NCBI GenBank assembly: GCA_020722565.1
Contig: DYKO01000004.1
Span: 127,643 to 191,642 of the forward strand
Length of the DNA: 64,000 nucleotides
Source of the DNA: Rikenella microfusus
GTDB lineage: Bacteria > Bacteroidota > Bacteroidia > Bacteroidales > Tenuifilaceae
Direction of reading: 5' to 3'
The translations under genes were made by a program, and so were the position numbers. The notes under the pieces are model-generated. The model saw only the letters and a list, made by a program, of their open reading frames with translations. It was not told where the DNA came from and did no database searches. Below are positions 9,642-18,862 of this stretch, piece after piece. Every line of letters begins with the position of its first letter. Position 1 is the first letter of the stretch.

Positions 9642-11516
9642 TTAAAAATCGCTGTTCATGCTCCACAGAAACTCCTCGTTGGTAGCAGTTTTTACCAACC
9701 TATCGCGGAGGAACTCCATGGCCTCCACTGAATTCATATCGGTAAGGTAGTTTCGGAGAATCCAAATTTTTTGCATCACCTCTTTATCCAGCAGCAAATC
9801 TTCGCGACGGGTACTCGAAGCCATAATGTCAACAGCAGGGAATACCCGCTTGTTGGCTAACTTTCGATCGAGCTGAAGCTCCATATTACCGGTACCCTTG
9901 AACTCCTCAAAAATCACATCATCCATCTTGCTACCGGTTTCGGTAAGCGCTGTGGCCAGAATGGTAAGCGACCCCCCATTTTCAATGTTACGGGCTGCAC
10001 CAAAAAATCGCTTGGGCTTTTGAAGGGCGTTAGCATCAACACCACCCGAGAGCACCTTTCCCGATGCGGGCTGAACTGTATTAAAGGCACGTGCCAAACG
10101 GGTAATGGAGTCGAGCAGAATTACCACATCATGACCACATTCTACCAATCGTTTGGCTTTTTCCAGCACAATGTTTGCTACGCGAACATGTCTTTCGGCA
10201 GGTTCGTCGAAAGTAGAGGCGATAACCTCAGCATTTACGCTACGAGCCATATCGGTAACCTCCTCAGGACGCTCATCAATGAGCAGTACAATCATGTAAA
10301 CCTCGGGATGGTTAGCTGCTATGGAGTTGGCAATATCCTTAAGCAGGATGGTTTTACCTGTTTTTGGCTGGGCTACTATCAAACCGCGCTGTCCTTTTCC
10401 GATGGGCGAGAACATATCGACAATGCGAGCCGATAGCAGGTTCATACCATTACCAATCAGGGAGAACTTTTCGTTAGGGAATAAAGGGGTAAGGTAATCG
10501 AAGGGCACGCGGTCGCGTATAAATTCAGGGTCACGGCCGTTAATCTCCATCACCTTAATCAATGGGAAATACTTTTCTCCTTCCTTGGGAGGGCGAATGG
10601 TTCCGGTAACAGTATCCCCAGTCTTCAGCCCAAACAATTTTATCTGCGATTGCGAAACGTAAACATCATCAGGCGAACTTAGGTAGTTGTAATCCGATGA
10701 ACGAAGGAATCCGTAACCATCGGGCATGATCTCCAGCACCCCAGTAGTTGTTACAATACCATCAAAATCGAAACGTTCGCTTCCGGGTCGCCTTTCCTGT
10801 AGTGGACGCAGAGGCTGTGGTTGTTGCATATCGCGCTGCTGATCTATACCTGGCAATTCCACTGTATCTGAACTTACAGCTTGTTCAGTTTCCGATAATA
10901 CCTGCTTTTCAACTGAAACATCAGTTATATCCTCAGTACCCTCAGCTACTTGCACTACTGGTTCAGAAAGGGTTTCAAAATCCAACTCGGGAAGAATTAC
11001 CGCTTTAGTATCTTCATTTGTTTTATCTTCAGATTTTGTAGGCTCCCCCAAGAGTCCACCTATTTCAGGAGTGGCCGAGTACTCCTTCCTAATATCCTTT
11101 GCCCTTATTATTCGTTTTCGTTTATTCCGGTCAAACTCAGCCTGTTTAGCTTTAGAGGGAACTGTTTCGTCCTTTGCTGGCTCCGAAACTGGGGCTACCA
11201 CGGGTTGCTGTGGTGGTAAAACATCCCCTTGCTGTAATAGGGCTTTATCGGTCTTTACATTATTTTCAATATTGACATCAGGCGATTTTGGCTTACGGGC
11301 TTCATCCTTACGCCTTTCGTGATGCCGCTCGTTTGGGTTTGACCCTTTCTTTTTATCCTCATCCCCGGATAATGATGCGTTTATAGCTTGCTGATCAAGA
11401 ATCTTATAAATAAGCTCCTGCTTTTTCAAACTTTCAACGCGCTTAATATTCAAACTTTTTGCAATTTCCCTAAGTTCAGGAAGCAACTTTTTGTTAAGTT
11501 CCAGAATGTCGTACAT
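9642..11516 (-). CDS. rho: Transcription termination factor Rho with long central insertion
   Basis: Rho is the hexameric RNA-dependent ATPase that ends transcription. The 624-residue protein starts with a Rho-N (SAP-like) domain at about 1-45, continues into a charged, low-complexity stretch of about 200 residues, then the RNA-binding cold-shock-like domain ([14 protein letters not shown] context, about 255-330), and the ATPase core with Walker A ([10 protein letters not shown], about 385) and the [11 protein letters not shown] segment. It is some 200 residues longer than E. coli Rho, and all the excess is in the insertion, as is common in Bacteroidota. It is a single-gene unit with its own terminator. 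Confidence 0.96.
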   Translation of the reverse strand: MYDILELNKKLLPELREIAKSLNIKRVESLKKQELIYKILDQQAINASLSGDEDKKKGSNPNERHHERRKDEARKPKSPDVNIENNVKTDKALLQQGDVLPPQQPVVAPVSEPAKDETVPSKAKQAEFDRNKRKRIIRAKDIRKEYSATPEIGGLLGEPTKSEDKTNEDTKAVILPELDFETLSEPVVQVAEGTEDITDVSVEKQVLSETEQAVSSDTVELPGIDQQRDMQQPQPLRPLQERRPGSERFDFDGIVTTTGVLEIMPDGYGFLRSSDYNYLSSPDDVYVSQSQIKLFGLKTGDTVTGTIRPPKEGEKYFPLIKVMEINGRDPEFIRDRVPFDYLTPLFPNEKFSLIGNGMNLLSARIVDMFSPIGKGQRGLIVAQPKTGKTILLKDIANSIAANHPEVYMIVLLIDERPEEVTDMARSVNAEVIASTFDEPAERHVRVANIVLEKAKRLVECGHDVVILLDSITRLARAFNTVQPASGKVLSGGVDANALQKPKRFFGAARNIENGGSLTILATALTETGSKMDDVIFEEFKGTGNMELQLDRKLANKRVFPAVDIMASSTRREDLLLDKEVMQKIWILRNYLTDMNSVEAMEFLRDRLVKTATNEEFLWSMNSDF

Positions 11517-11757
11517 AAATTAAATTGAAGTGATGTTTAATGTGATATAAAAAAAGAAGTTTACGATTAAAGCAAAACCCGAAATTTTACTATTGCTATG
11601 GAAAAGGATTTTACTTGTTTGCGATACTGCAAATTTACTAAATAATTAAAATCTTTAGAAATTTTGATAAAAATTTAAAGGGTTTTTTATGGTTTATGTA
11701 TCATATAGGTAAACAGTAACTAAATGAATTTGTTTTAAAACCTAAAAACTAACAACT

Positions 11758-13029
11758 ATGAAAACATTTTATAGAATCATCGGCCAGGGAATGCGGTTTG
11801 GCTTAGCACTTATAGCCATTACCATATCAGTCGCCCTTATTGCACAGGAAACTGACTATTACTTAGTTAACGGTGTAATCAAAGACTCCAAAACAAAGGA
11901 GAGAGTAATATTTGCAACCATTTCGGTACCCGGTACAAACATTGGCACAGTGGCAAATGTCGAAGGCGAATTCAGCCTTAAGGTCCCTAAAACCGTTAAA
12001 TCAAGCGAATTTGAAATCTCCCACCTGGGGTACAACAACAAAAAATTCCCTATTGTGAACGGCACGAGCAGCAAAGAAAAGGAATACCTGCTCGAGCCAT
12101 CTTCCATCGAAATTCAAGCAATTGTAGTACGTCCCTTGGATGCCCGCAAAATAGTTGAGGGAGCCATAACTAATATTGATAATAACTACAGCGAAAAGGC
12201 TGTAGCGCTAACAGCATTCTACAGGGAAACCATTAAGCAGCGACGCGATTACATCTCAATTGCTGAAGCAATTGCCGAAATCTATAAAGCCCCTTACCAT
12301 TACACCATTGAATCCGATAAGATCAAAATTATTAAGGGACGTCGTAGCGATAACGTAAAGAAGGCCGACACCCTAATGGTGAAAATGCAGGGTGGCCCTC
12401 ATGTTTCACTCTACCTCGATTTGATTAAGTACCCCGACCTCATTCTTAATCAAGAAGACATGAATTATTACGATTACGAGGTGGTTGATGTGGTAAATAT
12501 TGATAACCAGGCAAACTATATTATCAACTTTAAGCCCAACACTAAACTTGAGTACCCACTGTTCTCCGGTAAATTATATATTAACATTGATAACCTTGCG
12601 TTAACTATGGCAGAATTCAGCATGGATCTTAGCGACCCTCAAAAGGCAGCCCAAATTTTTGTTCACAAGAAACCTACCGGATTGATTTTTGAACCCATCT
12701 CAACCCGCTACCTGGTAACCTATAAAAAGATAAATAATAGGTACTTTTTGAACTACACCCGAAGCGAGATTAAGTTCCGTGCCGACTGGCGAAAGAGAAT
12801 CTTCAAAACCTACTACACCATTATGTCCGAAATGGCAATAACCGAAAGAAACTTCGAAAATGTCAACAAAATATCCTATAAGGAATCCTTTAAACCCAAT
12901 CTGGTTTTAGCCGATAGGGTAAATGAGTACTTCGACGAAAACTACTGGGGCTCCTACAACACCATAGAACCCGACGAGTCAATACAATCAGCCATTAACA
13001 AGTTTAACAAAAGGTTCAGGAAGCAGTAA
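11758..13029 (+). CDS. Secreted carboxypeptidase-regulatory-domain protein, paralogue of the STN protein downstream
   Basis: 423 residues. A signal peptide (1-30, ending ALIAQ) is followed by a carboxypeptidase-regulatory-like beta-sandwich at about 38-120 (NGVIKDSKTKERVIFATISVPG, here quoted as NGVIKDSKTKERVI and ATISVPG). The rest is a conserved domain that begins VVRPLDARKIVEGAI and has no TonB plug or beta-barrel. It aligns by eye along its whole length with the protein ending at 16211: shared landmarks are LDAR, TAFYRE, LFSG-LYIN and the C-terminal F-Y-D--YW-YIEP pattern. The two copies flank the ECF sigma/FecR pair. Likely periplasmic or outer-membrane associated; function unknown. Confidence 0.8.
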   Translation: MKTFYRIIGQGMRFGLALIAITISVALIAQETDYYLVNGVIKDSKTKERVIFATISVPGTNIGTVANVEGEFSLKVPKTVKSSEFEISHLGYNNKKFPIVNGTSSKEKEYLLEPSSIEIQAIVVRPLDARKIVEGAITNIDNNYSEKAVALTAFYRETIKQRRDYISIAEAIAEIYKAPYHYTIESDKIKIIKGRRSDNVKKADTLMVKMQGGPHVSLYLDLIKYPDLILNQEDMNYYDYEVVDVVNIDNQANYIINFKPNTKLEYPLFSGKLYINIDNLALTMAEFSMDLSDPQKAAQIFVHKKPTGLIFEPISTRYLVTYKKINNRYFLNYTRSEIKFRADWRKRIFKTYYTIMSEMAITERNFENVNKISYKESFKPNLVLADRVNEYFDENYWGSYNTIEPDESIQSAINKFNKRFRKQ

Positions 13030-13119
13030 TGATTGGTTTGAAGGCGAGGGCAAACATGCCCCTGTCCTTTAAAATTTTCACTACATTTAATGCTATGATT
13101 ACAAACCCTACCCCTACAA

Positions 13120-13650
13120 ATGGAAGTTCCTGATCCTAACAGCGATGACCTGATTCGTTTTGAAAAACTTTTTCGCGACTACTACGTACCCCTTTGTCGG
13201 TATGCCTACAGCATTGTTCGTGATGCCAACTCTGCAGAAGAAATTGTTCAAGAGTTCTTTTATAGCTACTGGTTAAACCGAAAACGACTTTCAATTAAAC
13301 TTTCGGTTAAATCGTACCTTTACCGGTCGGTTCGCAATAGGGCAATACGATTCCTTCAGCATTTAACCATCGAAAATCGGTTGCTGTCTCAAAGTTCAGG
13401 CACTGACCTTTACGATTCGCCAGAGCAAACATTTACTGGCAACGAAATGGCACAACTGGTTGACAAAACGCTCCAAAAGTTACCCGAAAGATGCCGAAAA
13501 ATTTTTCTGCTTAACAGAATTAATGGATTAAAGTATAAGGAAATAGCTGATCTACTAAAAATATCCATCAAAACCGTTGAGGCAGATATGGGAAAAACAC
13601 TAATAGCACTGCGTACATCGCTGGCTAAGGCTGGTTTTGAAAACCGTTAA
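13120..13650 (+). CDS. ECF-type RNA polymerase sigma factor
   Basis: 176 residues with the two ECF sigma regions. Sigma-2 lies at about 12-80 (YYVPLCRYAYSIVRDANSAEE, split as YYVPLCRYAYS and DANSAEEIVQEFF), and sigma-4 at about 115-170, a helix-turn-helix around LKYKEIADLLKISIKTVEAD. The fecR gene starts 14 bases after the stop, so this is a sigma/anti-sigma pair. In Bacteroidota such pairs usually control a TonB-dependent receptor; here the third gene is an STN/carboxypeptidase-regulatory protein without a barrel. The Bacteroidota promoter box is not evident upstream, which would fit autoregulation by its own sigma. Confidence 0.94.
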   Translation: MEVPDPNSDDLIRFEKLFRDYYVPLCRYAYSIVRDANSAEEIVQEFFYSYWLNRKRLSIKLSVKSYLYRSVRNRAIRFLQHLTIENRLLSQSSGTDLYDSPEQTFTGNEMAQLVDKTLQKLPERCRKIFLLNRINGLKYKEIADLLKISIKTVEADMGKTLIALRTSLAKAGFENR

Positions 13651-13664
13651 ACAAAAGAACAACC

Positions 13665-14651
13665 ATGAAGAATGCAAACAAACATATCAATTTCAACCTG
13701 CTTGCCCGTTACCTGAGTGGCGAACTCACAGGCCCATCAAAGTGGCTACTCAACTTAAAATTACAAGTATCAAAACCTTTTTGGGCCGAGGTACAGAAGC
13801 TAAATCAGCTTTATAGCATAATGAAAATTAACCCGGAAAAACCCATAGAGTTTAATCCCCTTAAGGCATGGGAAAAGGTACAAAACCGAATTGTGCAAAA
13901 TTCGGCTCAGCACCATTACATTAGCACAGGGCAATTGAACCTCAAATTGGTTAGGGTTGCTGCGGTGGCTACAATAATGATTGGTTTATCGGCATCGCTT
14001 TGGTTTTACTATCATCCTAAAACAATAAAACTTGCCAATCTGGCAAAAAATCATACCACTATTACCACCCTCCCCGATGGCTCTCAGGTTTACTTAGGAA
14101 ACCAAGCAATCTTGGAGTATCCCAAACGATTTGTGGGGAAAACCAGAAGCATATCCCTTTCGGGGGAAGCATACTTTGATGTCGAAAAAAATCTAAACCA
14201 ACCTTTCATTATTAAAACCCACAAGGCTAATGTAACGGTGGTGGGCACATCGTTTAACTTAAAGGCATTGGGTAATGAGGTTTTCCTTGATGTAGTTGAG
14301 GGTAAAGTAAAAATTACCCATACAGGAACTTCCGAAAGTGCACTCGTTGGTGCCGGTGAGTTTGCCATTGCACTCGACAGCAAGCTGATAGTAAAAAGGA
14401 GGGAGGCTTCCCAAACAGTTAAATCAAAAATGAAAATACTTCTGTTTCAAGATGAAACACTGGCTGACATAGTTAGGGTAATCAATAACACCTATGGTTC
14501 AAATTTAATAATTCAAGGCGATGAGCTGAAAAAGATGCGAATTTCTGTTACTTTTGATAATGATATAAGCAGTATTGTAATCATACTTTCAGCATCATTT
14601 AACCTTAAGGTAACCCGGAATACCAATGGAAGCATCATTATCAGTAGGTGA
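13665..14651 (+). CDS. FecR-family anti-sigma factor with DUF4974
   Basis: 328 residues. A cytoplasmic N-terminal part (NLLARYLSGELT) binds the sigma factor; one membrane helix lies at about 100-120 (VRVAAVATIMIGLSASLWF). The periplasmic FecR domain spans about 128-235 (LPDGSQVYLG, ISLSGEAYFDVE), and a DUF4974 domain closes the protein (about 260-326), an STN-like fold that touches the receptor. The partner sigma factor is immediately upstream. The 3' end is overlapped by the ATG of the STN-domain gene (14626), so translation is probably coupled. Confidence 0.93.
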   Translation: MKNANKHINFNLLARYLSGELTGPSKWLLNLKLQVSKPFWAEVQKLNQLYSIMKINPEKPIEFNPLKAWEKVQNRIVQNSAQHHYISTGQLNLKLVRVAAVATIMIGLSASLWFYYHPKTIKLANLAKNHTTITTLPDGSQVYLGNQAILEYPKRFVGKTRSISLSGEAYFDVEKNLNQPFIIKTHKANVTVVGTSFNLKALGNEVFLDVVEGKVKITHTGTSESALVGAGEFAIALDSKLIVKRREASQTVKSKMKILLFQDETLADIVRVINNTYGSNLIIQGDELKKMRISVTFDNDISSIVIILSASFNLKVTRNTNGSIIISR

Positions 14652-16211
14652 AATAAAAAAAAAAGATTTTGGCTTCAACTTAAAGTTACTACGCTATTAC
14701 TGCTTCCATTTGGCATAGCTCACGCACAGCTACAGCTAAACACAAACGATAGCCTGTTATATAATCCCATTTCCATCAATATAAAAACTACTACATTATT
14801 CAAGGCATTGAACCAAATTGGTGATAGGGCAAATTGCTTCTTTATTTACGATAGCCGCGATGTTGAAAGTAACCGGAGGGTTAAATCCATTAACTGGAAC
14901 AACAGGCCGCTGTATAAGCTCCTAAATAAGGTGATAGACGATTCATTGGTAAAATATAGGGTTTTAGGCAAACACATACTTTTATATAAATCCGAAAGAA
15001 ACCCAAAATCAATAGCTACTCAATCCGATGAAACCTACATTCATCTTAGCGGGAGGATACTTGACCGCGAAAACAGTTCCCCTTTAGCATTTGCCACTGT
15101 TGGCATCCCGAGCATTGCATTGGGTACCGTTTCAAATCAGGATGGTGTTTTTACCCTAAGACTGCCCAAAACCTTTGAGGACTCAAGCATTCTCATTTCT
15201 CATATAGGTTACGAGCCCCAATTAGTCCCGGCTGCAATGCTTACCGAAAAAAACCATCCAATTTATCTTCAACCCAAATATATACCAATCCAAGAAATAG
15301 TAGTCCGCAACCTTGATGCCCGCGCAACCGTAGGAACAGCCATTGAGCGAAAAAACCATAACTACTTCCAGCAAAACTTTCAGATTACTGCATTTTACCG
15401 CGAAGGCGTTACCCGAAACCACACCCTCCTAAGTTACTCCGAAGCAGTTGTAAAGATATTTAAAACAGCTTATAACCTTGGTACCGATTTTGACCAGGTT
15501 AAGCTGATCCGATTCAGAAAAATGGAACAAGCTAACCGAACCGACACACTTGAAGTTAAGCTACAAGCTGGCATTAATGGAACTCTTGACCTAGACATTG
15601 TTAAAAACCTTCCCGATTTTCTTGACCCCCAATACAATGATTACTATAATTACCACCGCAACGATATTGTTTCCATCGATGGAAAATCGGTTTACGTTAT
15701 TGCTTTTGAGCAAAAGCCCGGGGTAACATCCCCTCTTTTCAGCGGCCTTCTGTATATCAACACAGAAAATTTAGCGATTATAGCCGCTGAGTTTGAAATT
15801 AATCCCAAATGGGTTGAGAAAACAGCAAGTCAACTTGTTGTTCGAAGGGATAGAGGTATACGCGTAACACCACAAAGGGTAAAGTACTGGATTAGGTACC
15901 AGGAGCACAATCAGCAGCATTATGTAAAACATATTCGTGGAGAAATAGACATTAGAGTAAGAACACGTTACTGGCCCATTCCCAATAGCTACAACCTATT
16001 CTTTGAGTGTGTTGGGTTGCAGGTTGATACACTTAACGTTGAACGCTTTGCGCGAAGCGAAACCCTAAAACCCAACATTGTTTTTGCCGATTCAAATTTT
16101 GAGTACGATTCCGACTTCTGGATGGATATGAACTACATTGAACCAGAAGAAAACCTGCTAAAAGCGCTCTCAAGAATTACACCCAAAATCGAAAAGCTTA
16201 CTGAAAATTAG
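14626..16211 (+). CDS. STN plus carboxypeptidase-regulatory-domain protein, with a frameshift at an A10 run
   Basis: Likely periplasmic signalling partner of the FecR/sigma pair. The best start is ATG 14626, inside the end of fecR (MEASLSVGEIKKK); this frame runs into ten A residues (14655-14664). One extra A would continue it into RFWLQLKVTTLLLLPFG-AHAQ, a signal peptide, and on through an STN domain (SINIKTTTLFKALNQIG), a carboxypeptidase-regulatory domain (about LSGRILDRENSSPLAFATV) and the same C-terminal domain as the protein at 11758. As given, the downstream frame has no ATG, GTG or TTG before 14808. So it is a sequencing error, a real one-base deletion, or slippage on the A run. There is no TonB plug or barrel. 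Confidence 0.78.
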
Positions 16212-16223
16212 AACCATAAACCA

Positions 16224-16766
16224 TTAGAAGTAAAACAGTACCCCTCCTCCAAGTAGATTATAAGCCGGACTGGTAAGTCCAATCTCTGCCTCAAAGATAA
16301 AAGTCATTTTATTTTTAATGGGGATATCTACACCTACCGGAATCCAGAGCAGAAATTGCGTATCACCGTTCTTTGGAAAATTGATATCGGTATCAAGTCC
16401 ACTGAAAATTTTAACACCCTTAGCAATGGGAAAGGTAAGATTAAGCGTACCATCTAATCCAAAACTTCCGAAATTATGAGCGCCCACAGCCAACGATACC
16501 ATTCGGGCAACAGTAAACTCAACATTTGCTCCCAAATAGGTACTGGAATGCAGGGTTCCCAGAGTTAAACCAAAGTCAATTCCCTTTTTTAATCCATATC
16601 CACCATGAACAAACAAAATAAAATCGTTTCCGCCATTCATAATTACGGCTGGCTCTAACCCAACAGAAAAGATTTTGGGTTTCAATGTCTGCCCAGTATT
16701 AAAAACCTGTCCCTTCGATGCCATTACGGATACCAGAATCATTAAAAATAGGATAATTCTTTTCAT
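16224..16766 (-). CDS. Small secreted outer-membrane-like protein of unknown function
   Basis: 180 residues with a clear signal peptide (MKRIILFLMILVSVMASKG) and then alternating, glycine-rich beta-strand-like stretches ending in a terminal aromatic, GGGVLFYF. That pattern fits a small outer-membrane beta-barrel. I do not recognise a named family. It converges on the STN protein gene, 12 bases away, and its promoter region contains a short (TA)6 tract near 16826-16838. Confidence 0.7.
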   Translation of the reverse strand: MKRIILFLMILVSVMASKGQVFNTGQTLKPKIFSVGLEPAVIMNGGNDFILFVHGGYGLKKGIDFGLTLGTLHSSTYLGANVEFTVARMVSLAVGAHNFGSFGLDGTLNLTFPIAKGVKIFSGLDTDINFPKNGDTQFLLWIPVGVDIPIKNKMTFIFEAEIGLTSPAYNLLGGGVLFYF

Positions 16767-16852
16767 AACTTATAGTTTAAGATTGAACATTTTATGAAAT
16801 GGATTTGCCTTATATCTAACACAACATATATATATATAACACAAAATTGTGA

Positions 16853-16880
16853 TTGATAGTTTAAATATACAATAACTTTG
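16853..16880 (+). promoter_or_regulatory. Bacteroidota-type promoter for the DUF4190-like gene
   Basis: TTG at 16853-16855, a 17-base spacer and a perfect TAnnTTTG box (TAACTTTG, 16873-16880). Transcription would begin near 16887, about 40 bases before the ATG at 16928. Confidence 0.5.
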
Positions 16881-16927
16881 CAGCAGATAATTGCTAATTT
16901 TCGTCTTTAAAGCAAAAACACATTGTC

Positions 16928-17458
16928 ATGAACATTGAAACTAAAACCACAGCAGGCCAGACCATGGGAATAGTAGGAATAATCCTTGCTGTTATCTCAC
17001 TAACTCTTGTTTTTATACCGTGCATTGGTTTTATTGGTCTTCTACCCGCTGCTTTGGCGCTAATATTCAGCATAATATCAATAATACAGGCTACCAATGG
17101 ATATGGTTCAAAGGGGCTGGGCATTGGAGCCATGGTAGTTTCGCTGATATCAATATTTCTTGCATCCGTATGGCTTACGTTTATTGGTGGAGGTCTTGCC
17201 TTTATCAATGAACTAGAAAATAATCCTGATAGGATTGAAATCTTTAGCAAAAAACTGGAAAAAGGACTTGAAGATGCTGATATTGAAATCAAAATTGAAA
17301 CCGATAGTATGGTCAAAACCCTACGCAGCCTTGAAAGCATAACCGACAGTTCAATAAGCAAAAAGGATGATGCCGGCAAGGTAAAAACCGCACGCATTAC
17401 TATCGATACCGATTCAGTAAGGGTTCACATTGAAGCCAAAGAAAAAAACAAGAAGTGA
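16928..17458 (+). CDS. DUF4190-like membrane protein
   Basis: 176 residues. The N-terminal half resembles DUF4190: two related glycine/isoleucine-rich membrane hairpins (GIVGIILAVISLTLVFIPC and LGIGAMVVSLISIFLASVW) separated by a small charged loop. A charged, probably coiled C-terminal tail (105-176) follows. The function is unknown. The next gene overlaps its end by 29 bases in another frame and encodes a DUF2752-like membrane protein, so the two probably work together. Confidence 0.7.
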   Translation: MNIETKTTAGQTMGIVGIILAVISLTLVFIPCIGFIGLLPAALALIFSIISIIQATNGYGSKGLGIGAMVVSLISIFLASVWLTFIGGGLAFINELENNPDRIEIFSKKLEKGLEDADIEIKIETDSMVKTLRSLESITDSSISKKDDAGKVKTARITIDTDSVRVHIEAKEKNKK

Positions 17459-17897
17459 GAAAAAATTAGGGAAGAAAGCATATCTCCCTGCTAAAAGCTA
17501 CCTCATCGCAAACCTAATTTTTCTATTGGGTTTGCTTATGTTTTTTTTATACTTTGGTATGTTCAGGGCAGGAAATCATCCCATTCAAGCCTGGTTAACT
17601 GAACTTACGGGTGTTGTTCCTCCCAGTAAGGGACTTTCTGCTGCTTTTTCCGAAATTGTGAGGTTTAACCTAAATGAAGCGTTACTCTACAATGCACACT
17701 CCATCAGAGTGTTTTCTTTTTTTGGAATTCAACTGCTTTTAAGAATATTTTTTATAGTATTAGCAATGGCTATCCCATACAGGATAGAAATAAAACTAAT
17801 GCTTCTTGATATCCTTATTTCGTTAGGGCTTTTTATTTACAGCTTTTACCCACTTATAAGTTTTACCCTAAAAATATCAACCGAGTTGCTGAACTAG
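17430..17897 (+). CDS. DUF2752-like membrane protein lacking the usual cysteines
   Basis: 155 residues with a very basic N-terminus, then about three membrane segments. The loop after the first helix (LTGVVPPSKGLSAAFSEIVR) and the following NEALLYNAHSIRVF match the layout of DUF2752, whose members normally read TG-PCP-CGLTRA at this place; both cysteines are absent here. The start is TTG 17430, inside the preceding gene; no ATG occurs before the first membrane helix. The 3' end overlaps the convergent hydrolase gene by 21 bases. The family assignment rests on motif layout. Confidence 0.6.
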   Translation: MKPKKKTRSEKKLGKKAYLPAKSYLIANLIFLLGLLMFFLYFGMFRAGNHPIQAWLTELTGVVPPSKGLSAAFSEIVRFNLNEALLYNAHSIRVFSFFGIQLLLRIFFIVLAMAIPYRIEIKLMLLDILISLGLFIYSFYPLISFTLKISTELLN

Positions 17898-18728
17898 CTC
17901 ATCAAACGAAAAGCCTTCAGTTGCCCTGATCCCCTTGGGTGTGATTTGTACGCCACTACAATCAGCATAGTAATCGTGCTGGTAAATAAAGATGTAATTT
18001 CCATCAAGCGATTCCCTGAGGAATTGTTCCTTTTCAGCCAAGGTTTTCAAGGGCTCAACATCGTAACTCATAATCCAGGGCAATGGGAGGTGTGCTCTAA
18101 AAGGAAATAAATCGGCAGTAAATACCAGTTTCCAACCCTTATATGTTATTATTGGAATGATCTGCCCGCGTGTATGACCATTAAAAAATCTCAGCTCTAT
18201 GCCGTGATAAAACTCACCTTCGCGTTCAATTAGGTTCAGTACCCCAAGTTCCTTCATGGGTAAAAGGTTTTCGGACAAATAGGCATCGGCTTCCCGAGAA
18301 TTGGGATTAATTGCCCACTCCCATTGCGCTCGTGAAACATGGTACTGAGCATTGGGAAAGGTTAACCTAAATGTACCATCACTGTCGCGATACACTCCAC
18401 CCCCGCAATGATCATAATGCAAATGCGTAAGAATCACATCAGTTATATCGTTAGGCTTGTAGCCGCTTTTAGCTAATCCCTCAACCAAACCCTCACCGCC
18501 AAAGGCGTAAACGTGACTCATGAACTTTTCATCCTGCTTATTACCAATACCATTGTCAATAAGGATAATACGGCCATCAACTTCCACTACCAGCGATTTC
18601 AATGCCAGTGGGATTAGATTGTTCTCATCAGCCGGATAAACACGATTCCATAGAACCTTTGGTACCACGCCAAACATGGCACCGCCATCAACCCTAAAGT
18701 TGGAAATATTAAAATACGAAAGCTTCAT
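17877..18728 (-). CDS. Metallo-beta-lactamase-fold hydrolase
   Basis: 283 residues. The metal-binding signature HLHYDHCGG (about 110) is followed by the other ligands in NGHTRGQ, TADLFPF and the late IYQHDYY segment, so a two-metal hydrolase site looks complete. There is no signal peptide; it is cytosolic. The family covers lactonases, glyoxalase-like and other hydrolases, and the substrate cannot be told from sequence. ATG 18728 (MKLSYFNISNFRVDGG) is preferred to an upstream in-frame TTG because it directly precedes the first conserved strand. Confidence 0.88.
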   Translation of the reverse strand: MKLSYFNISNFRVDGGAMFGVVPKVLWNRVYPADENNLIPLALKSLVVEVDGRIILIDNGIGNKQDEKFMSHVYAFGGEGLVEGLAKSGYKPNDITDVILTHLHYDHCGGGVYRDSDGTFRLTFPNAQYHVSRAQWEWAINPNSREADAYLSENLLPMKELGVLNLIEREGEFYHGIELRFFNGHTRGQIIPIITYKGWKLVFTADLFPFRAHLPLPWIMSYDVEPLKTLAEKEQFLRESLDGNYIFIYQHDYYADCSGVQITPKGIRATEGFSFDELVQQLG

Positions 18729-18835
18729 AGTAATAATTGTCTTGTACAAAACACATATTCACACACAAATCTAAACAAAACTATTCTACTAATGTTCTTT
18801 AAAAAAAGAAATCAAACTATCCGTAATATTTTGAT

Positions 18836-18843
18836 TAAATTTG
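18836..18843 (+). promoter_or_regulatory. Perfect -7 box upstream of clpX
   Basis: TAAATTTG, a perfect TAnnTTTG box, ends 19 bases before the clpX ATG. No clear TTG is present at the proper distance upstream, so only half the promoter is visible and the leader would be about a dozen bases. Confidence 0.4.
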
Positions 18844-18862
18844 CACCAAATTCTGTTTAATA

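Noticed and set aside
13030-13119. Possible terminator hairpin (GGGCA/TGCCC) after the gene ending at 13029
   Set aside because: The stem is only five base pairs and the U run is interrupted.
14649-14807. Readthrough fusion of FecR and the STN protein, since the frame after the fecR TGA continues open into it
   Set aside because: A signal peptide would lie in the middle of the fusion, and ATG 14626 in the overlapping frame gives a normal N-terminus if one A is added.
16826-16838. (TA)6 microsatellite in the gap between divergent genes
   Set aside because: Short and common in AT-rich promoters; no sign of phase variation such as placement between promoter elements.
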